A program made the position numbers and the translations under genes. Below the pieces are notes generated by a model, which was not told the origin of the DNA, did not search any database, and worked only from the letters and a program-made list of their open reading frames with translations. Source: Actinoplanes sp. M2I2 (GTDB lineage Bacteria > Actinomycetota > Actinomycetes > Mycobacteriales > Micromonosporaceae). From it: a DNA stretch of 64,000 nt. The first letter of the stretch is position 1. The number at the start of each line of letters is the position of its first letter. The stretch spans positions 372,001 to 436,000 of the forward strand of contig NZ_JALPVJ010000004.1 of assembly GCF_023544445.1 (NCBI RefSeq), read 5' to 3'. Shown here piece by piece: positions 59,941 through 64,000 of this stretch.

Positions 59941-60900
59941 GTGGACGAGGTCCGTAATCTGATCATCATCGGTTCGGGACCGTCCGGATACACCGCGGCG
60001 CTCTACGCGGCCCGGGCGAACCTCAAGCCGCTCGTGATCGAAGGCGTCCAGTCCGGCGGCGCCCTGATGACCACCACCGATGTGGAGAACTTCCCGGGCT
60101 TCCGCGAGGGCATCATGGGCCCCGAGCTGATGGACAACATGCGCGCGCAGGCCGAGCGGTTCGGCGCCGAGTTCCTCACCGATGACGTCACCCGCGTCGA
60201 GCTGGGCGACAAGCCCACCGAGGCCGGCACCGAGGGCCTCAAGACCGTGTGGGTCGGTGAGAAGGAATACTTCGCTCGCGCCGTGATCCTCTCCACCGGC
60301 TCCGCGTGGCGCCCCCTGGGTGTCCCCGGCGAGCAGGAGCTGCTCGGCCACGGCGTCTCGTCCTGTGCCACCTGTGACGGCTTCTTCTTCCGCAACCACC
60401 ACATCGTGGTGGTGGGCGGCGGCGACTCCGCGATGGAGGAGGCGACCTTCCTCACCCGGTTCGCCGAGTCGGTCACGATCGTGCACCGCCGCGACTCGTT
60501 CCGGGCCAGCAAGGTCATGCAGCTGCGGGCGCTGAACAACCCGAAGATCAAGGTCGAGTGGAACTCGGTGGTCGAGGAGATCATCGGCCACGACGGCAAG
60601 GTCTCCGGCGCCCGGCTCAAGAACATCCAGACCGGCGAGGAGAAGACCCTCGACGTGACCGGCGTCTTCGTGGCGATCGGGCACGACCCGCGCAGCGACC
60701 TCTTCAAGGGCCAGGTCGAGCTGGACGACGAGGGCTACGTGAAGGTCGACGCGCCGAGCACGCGCACCAAGGTCCCCGGCGTGTTCGCCGCCGGTGACCT
60801 GGTCGACCACACCTACCGGCAGGCCATCACCGCCGCCGGCACCGGCTGTGCCGCGGCGCTGGACGCCGAGCGGTTCATCGCCTCATTCGTCGAGCTGTAG
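59941..60900 (+). CDS. trxB: Thioredoxin reductase
   Basis: 319 residues. FAD-binding '[20 protein letters not shown]', the redox-active disulfide '[13 protein letters not shown]', NADPH-binding '[13 protein letters not shown]' and the C-terminal FAD block '[23 protein letters not shown]' are all intact. It uses NADPH to reduce thioredoxin, encoded next. GTG 59941 is chosen because GAGGAG lies seven bases upstream; the frame extends to 59893 but the extra residues are not conserved in the family. trxA follows after 33 bp. Confidence 0.97.
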   Translation: MDEVRNLIIIGSGPSGYTAALYAARANLKPLVIEGVQSGGALMTTTDVENFPGFREGIMGPELMDNMRAQAERFGAEFLTDDVTRVELGDKPTEAGTEGLKTVWVGEKEYFARAVILSTGSAWRPLGVPGEQELLGHGVSSCATCDGFFFRNHHIVVVGGGDSAMEEATFLTRFAESVTIVHRRDSFRASKVMQLRALNNPKIKVEWNSVVEEIIGHDGKVSGARLKNIQTGEEKTLDVTGVFVAIGHDPRSDLFKGQVELDDEGYVKVDAPSTRTKVPGVFAAGDLVDHTYRQAITAAGTGCAAALDAERFIASFVEL

Positions 60901-60933
60901 AACCGTAAGTCGCTGTCAGACCAGGAGGGTCTA

Positions 60934-61260
60934 GTGGGAATCGCAGGTAAGGCGGTCACCGACGCCACGTTCGTGAGTGACGTGCTGCAGTCGGACAAGC
61001 CGGTGCTGGTCGACTTCTGGGCGGAGTGGTGCGCGCCCTGCAAGAAGGTCGACCCGCTGCTGGCCGAGATCGCCAAGGAGATGGGCGACAAGGTCGAGAT
61101 CGTCCAGGTCAACATCGACGAGAACCCGGAGACCACGCGCGCCTACCGGGTGATGTCGGTGCCGACCCTCACCATCTTCAAGGGCGGCGAGGCGGTCAGT
61201 TCCGTGACCGGCGCCAAGCCCAAGAGTGCCCTCGTCAACTTCATCGAGTCCGCCATCTGA
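60934..61260 (+). CDS. trxA: Thioredoxin
   Basis: 108 residues, single domain. The active site is 'WAEWCAPCKKVDPLLAEIA', with Ala in place of the more usual Gly of WCGPC. The cis-proline loop 'SVPTLTIFKGG' and 'VNIDENPETTRAYRVMSVPT' are typical. It reduces protein disulfides and is regenerated by TrxB. GTG start with AGGAGGG upstream. Confidence 0.97.
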   Translation: MGIAGKAVTDATFVSDVLQSDKPVLVDFWAEWCAPCKKVDPLLAEIAKEMGDKVEIVQVNIDENPETTRAYRVMSVPTLTIFKGGEAVSSVTGAKPKSALVNFIESAI

Positions 61261-61268
61261 TCCATCGA

Positions 61269-61304
61269 ACGACGCCCCGCGCCCCCTTGGGTGCGGGGCG
61301 TCGT
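61269..61304 (+). terminator. trxBA terminator
   Basis: ACGACGCCCCGC (61269-61280) pairs perfectly with GCGGGGCGTCGT (61293-61304), a 12-bp stem eight bases after trxA. No T-run follows. Confidence 0.75.
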
Positions 61305-61371
61305 CGTCGGGTGGCCCGGGCAGGCCCGGAGTACGCTGCCCGGAGTCGTTCTTCGTTCTAGGGAGTGGCGC

Positions 61372-62520
61372 GTGCGTTCCATCCGACGTGGAGACAGCGG
61401 CCCAGCCGTTGCCGAGATCCGATCGATCCTGGTCGGTCTCGAGTTGCTGGAGTCCGCCGGGGACGTCTTCGACGACGCCATGGACACCGCGGTGCGAGCC
61501 TTCCAGCAGAGTCGCGGGCTCGGCGTCGACGGCTTGGTCGGCGACGAGACGTGGGGCGCCCTCGACGCGTCCCGGTGGCGGCTCGGCGCCCGGACGCTGT
61601 TCCACTCGGTGCCCGACGCCCTGGTCGGTGAGGACGTCCGCACCCTGCAGGAGCGTCTGCTCGAGATGGGCTTCGACTCCGGCCGGGCCGACTCGATCTA
61701 CGGCTCGCGGACGGCTCGGGCAGTCGCCCAGTTCCAGCGTGAGGTCGGTCTCACCCCCGACGGCTCCTGCGGCCCCCAGACCATGAAGGCGTTGCGCCGC
61801 CTCGGGCGCAAGGTGGTCGGCGGCCGGCCGCAGTGGCTGCGCGAGGCCGAGGCGTTCCGCCAGGCCGGTACGAACCTGGTCGGCAAGACGATCGTGATCG
61901 ACGCCGGGCACGGTGGCGGGGACGACACCGGTGTGGTGGTGCCTGACGGTCCGCTGCGCTGGAGCGAGGCCGACCTGGTGTTCGACCTCGCCGCCCGGCT
62001 CGAGGGCCGGCTGGCCGCGGCCGGCATGCGCGTCCACCTGACCCGCGGTCCGCACCCGGCCGCGCCGATGAGCAGCGCCGACCGGGCCAAGCTGGCCAAC
62101 GGCCTCGGTGCCGACCTGCTGATCTCGCTGCACCTCGACGGTCACGACAACGAGTCGGCCAACGGCGTGGCGACCTACCACTACGGCACGGGCAGCGGCC
62201 TGAGCTCGACCGTGGGGGAGCGGCTGGCCAACCTGGTGCAGCGCGAGATCGTGGTCCGCACGGGCATGCGCGACTGCCACATTCACGCCAAGACGTGGGA
62301 GCTGCTGAGGCTGACCCGCATGCCCACCGTACGGGTCGATCTGGGTTACCTCACGTCGCCGCTCGACCGTGACCGGCTGGTGAACCCGCTGTTCCGCGAG
62401 CAGATCGTCGAGGCGATCCTGGCTGCCGTGCAGCGCATGTACTACCCGGTCGAGGCCGACGTGCCCACCGGCTCGATCGACGTACGCCAGCTGCGGATGG
62501 CGCTGGCCAACAGGGCTTAG
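61372..62520 (+). CDS. cwlM: CwlM-type N-acetylmuramoyl-L-alanine amidase-like protein
   Basis: 382 residues, no signal peptide, so cytoplasmic. Two peptidoglycan-binding repeats come first ('AEIRSILVGLELL', 'VRAFQQSRGLGVDGLVGDETWGAL'; then 'LQERLLEMGFDSGRADSIYGSRTARAVAQFQ'), followed by an Amidase_3 domain: zinc ligands in 'IDAGHGGGDD', 'RWSEADLVFDLAARL' and 'LLISLHLDGH'. The catalytic Glu position in the usual vExGFlsn block is Asp here ('VRVDLGYLTSP'). In mycobacteria CwlM, at the same site after trxA, is a PknB-phosphorylated regulator of MurA and not a hydrolase. GTG start after AGGGAGTGG. Confidence 0.9.
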   Translation: MRSIRRGDSGPAVAEIRSILVGLELLESAGDVFDDAMDTAVRAFQQSRGLGVDGLVGDETWGALDASRWRLGARTLFHSVPDALVGEDVRTLQERLLEMGFDSGRADSIYGSRTARAVAQFQREVGLTPDGSCGPQTMKALRRLGRKVVGGRPQWLREAEAFRQAGTNLVGKTIVIDAGHGGGDDTGVVVPDGPLRWSEADLVFDLAARLEGRLAAAGMRVHLTRGPHPAAPMSSADRAKLANGLGADLLISLHLDGHDNESANGVATYHYGTGSGLSSTVGERLANLVQREIVVRTGMRDCHIHAKTWELLRLTRMPTVRVDLGYLTSPLDRDRLVNPLFREQIVEAILAAVQRMYYPVEADVPTGSIDVRQLRMALANRA

Positions 62521-63185
62521 CCCTCGACGCCGCGGGTCGCTGTGGCCGGGCGCACCGGCCGCAGCAACGTCTCGGGGCTCATCGAGCCGAGCAGCTTCTC
62601 CAGCGCGTACTCGACATCGGACTTCCAGGACAGGGCGGTGCGCAGCTCGAGCCGCAGCCGGGGGAAGCGCGGATGCGGCCGGACGGTCTTGAAGCCGACC
62701 GACAGGAAGAAGTCGACCGGGGCGACACACCCGGACTGCTTGTCGTCGTCGCCCTCGCCGAATTTCGCGTCGCCGAACGCCTCGATCGCCTTGACCCCAC
62801 GCTTGGTCAGGTCACGCGCGACACCCTGGACGAGCATGCGGCCCAACCCGCCGCCGGCGAACGAGGCCACCACGTGCGCGGTCATCAGCAGGGCGGCGTC
62901 GGCGCTGACCGGCGAGGTCGGGAAGGCCATCGAACGGGGGACATAGGCCGGCGGGGCGTACATCACAAAACCGGCGGGCATGCCGTCGACATAGGCCAGC
63001 TTGCCGCACGAGCCCCACTCCAGCAGGGTCTGCGAAACCCACGCCTCCTTTTCGAGGCCGGGGTCGCCCGAGGCACACGCCCGTTCGGCCGCCACCGGGT
63101 CCAACTCCCAGTACACGCACTGGCTGCAGGGTTGGGGGAGATCCCCGAGTGTGTCCAACGTGAGGTTGACCAGGCGTCGCGACAC
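62517..63185 (-). CDS. GNAT-like protein of the parB-cwlM interval
   Basis: 222 residues. An acetyl-CoA loop-like 'ASFAGGGLGRMLVQGVARDL' lies in a GNAT fold, with a preceding strand 'LLMTAHV' and a following 'KAIEAFGDAKFG'. An N-terminal 'PCSQCVYWELDP' motif and the segment 'GCVAPVDFFLSVGFKTVRPHPRFPRLRLEL' (residues ~150-180) are characteristic of a conserved actinobacterial group found between cwlM and parB. Function unknown. It converges with cwlM, overlapping by four bases. GTG start at 63185. Confidence 0.85.
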   Translation of the reverse strand: MSRRLVNLTLDTLGDLPQPCSQCVYWELDPVAAERACASGDPGLEKEAWVSQTLLEWGSCGKLAYVDGMPAGFVMYAPPAYVPRSMAFPTSPVSADAALLMTAHVVASFAGGGLGRMLVQGVARDLTKRGVKAIEAFGDAKFGEGDDDKQSGCVAPVDFFLSVGFKTVRPHPRFPRLRLELRTALSWKSDVEYALEKLLGSMSPETLLRPVRPATATRGVEG

Positions 63186-63372
63186 TGCATCCCCCTCGGC
63201 GTCATCGGGCCCAGCGCCCCGGTGGGGATCCTACGCCGCAATGGTCATGAACGGGACCAGCTCCGGGCAGGCCGACTGGTTAACCGAGGGCTTCCACCGC
63301 CCCGCACGGCTACGATCGGACATCGGCACCGTTCCTCCATGGCGAGTCTTCCAACTGGCGAGGTGAAGCCGC

Positions 63373-64000
63373 ATGACCGGCACTACCCAGGACGATTACA
63401 CCGATCGGTACGCGCGACGGGTGCGGGGGATGACCACCTCCGAGATCCGCGCACTGTTCGCCGTCGCCAGTCGTCCCGAGGTCGTGTCGCTCGCCGGCGG
63501 GTCGCCCTACATCGCCGCCCTCCCGCTCGACGCGGTCGGCGAGATGCTCAACAAGCTCGCCGCCGAGCAGGGCGCCAGCAGTCTTCAATACGGCATCGGT
63601 CAGGGCACGGTCGACCTGCGTGAGCGCATCTGCGAGGTGATGGCGCTCTCCGGCATCCACGGCGCGTCGCCCGACGACGTGGTGGTCACCGTCGGCGGCC
63701 AGCAGGCGATCGACCTGCTCGCCCGTCTCTTCCTCGACCCGGGCGACGTGGTGCTCGCCGAGGGCCCGAGCTACGTCGGCGCGCTCGGCGTCTTCCAGGC
63801 CGCCCAGGCTCAGGTCAAGCACGTCCCGATGGACGACGAGGGACTGATCCCGGCCGCCCTCGAGGAAGCGATCGCCGCCGTCGAGCGGTCCGGGCGCAAG
63901 GCCAAATTCCTCTACACGATCCCGACCTTCCAGAACCCGGCCGGTGTCACCCTCACCGACGAGCGGCGCGAGCAGGTGCTCGACATCTGCGAGCGCGCCG
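63373..64000 (+). CDS. PLP-dependent aminotransferase (cut by right edge)
   Basis: 209 residues are visible; the rest, including the PLP lysine, lies outside. 'MTTSEIRALFAVASRPEVVSLAGGSP' leads into fold-type I features: 'LQYGIGQGTVDLRERICEVM', 'VVVTVGGQQAIDLLARLFLDPGDVVLAEGPSYVGAL' (residues ~98-133) and 'FLYTIPTFQNPAGVTLTDERR', with the Asn that contacts PLP. It resembles 2-aminoadipate/valine-pyruvate-type class I enzymes without a GntR domain. ATG at 63373. parB-parA are expected next. Confidence 0.88.
   Translation, partial: MTGTTQDDYTDRYARRVRGMTTSEIRALFAVASRPEVVSLAGGSPYIAALPLDAVGEMLNKLAAEQGASSLQYGIGQGTVDLRERICEVMALSGIHGASPDDVVVTVGGQQAIDLLARLFLDPGDVVLAEGPSYVGALGVFQAAQAQVKHVPMDDEGLIPAALEEAIAAVERSGRKAKFLYTIPTFQNPAGVTLTDERREQVLDICERA

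Overview
The window is high-GC (roughly 70%) actinobacterial DNA with dense genes, many GTG/TTG starts and ATGA/GTGA overlaps. Two gene blocks place it beside the replication origin: dnaB, rplI-rpsR-ssb-rpsF, a class A penicillin-binding protein, DUF5318, PadR and inositol-1-phosphate synthase; then pcnA, murJ, a pseudokinase, sigM and its anti-sigma factor, trxB, trxA, a CwlM-type protein and a GNAT protein. From family knowledge the second block is normally followed by parB-parA and dnaA, so the origin probably lies just beyond the right edge. A near-perfect parS site inside moaA and perfect DnaA boxes between genes agree with this. Contiguity of the two blocks resembles Streptomyces and Micromonosporaceae rather than mycobacteria; the zinc-free S18 and overall style suggest a Micromonosporaceae member (Actinoplanes-like). 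This assignment is inference.

Layout. 1-17.3 kb: a DUF4192 protein (cut by the left edge), a GNAT enzyme, two small-molecule kinase-fold proteins, a membrane phosphoesterase, a large EndoQ-like/UvrD fusion helicase, a prepilin peptidase, an AAA ATPase, a DoxX protein and a GT87-like protein, with the molybdenum-cofactor pathway split into moaA-moaD (+) and moaC-mogA-moeA-moaE (-). 17.3-23 kb: a membrane GGDEF-EAL protein behind a structured leader and a tiny upstream ORF, a polytopic glycosyltransferase-like protein and a zinc-ribbon protein. 23-29.3 kb: a polymorphic-toxin locus. 29.3-38.2 kb: replication and ribosomal genes around a giant low-complexity membrane protein. 38.2-45.7 kb: endonuclease IV, two GT-C-like membrane proteins and an MFS/TetR pair. 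45.8-64 kb: cell-wall, inositol, DNA-repair, tRNA-maturation, sigma/anti-sigma and thioredoxin functions, ending in an aminotransferase cut by the right edge.

The most unusual system is the toxin locus: a YbaB-like protein, a WXG100-like protein, a 1286-residue toxin with a WXG-type N-terminus, a disordered linker, a papain-like glutamine-deamidase domain (apparent C840/H945/D960 triad) and a C-terminal RelA/SpoT-like nucleotide pyrophosphokinase domain, followed by an overlapping small ORF that is the obvious immunity candidate. A divergent neighbour joins a YwqJ-type deaminase to a SUKH-3 immunity domain. Base and codon use change abruptly in front of the RelA/SpoT-like domain, as expected for a recently exchanged toxin tip.

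Regulatory signals include eight start codons lying 6-7 bases after a -10-like hexamer (leaderless promoters), a perfect 23-bp operator-like palindrome before padR, a CTGACTAGTCAG palindrome before the MFS gene, a leader in which the rpsF Shine-Dalgarno sequence pairs with an upstream CCTCCTG, and several strong terminator hairpins. No tRNA, rRNA, CRISPR array, insertion sequence or prophage was recognised.
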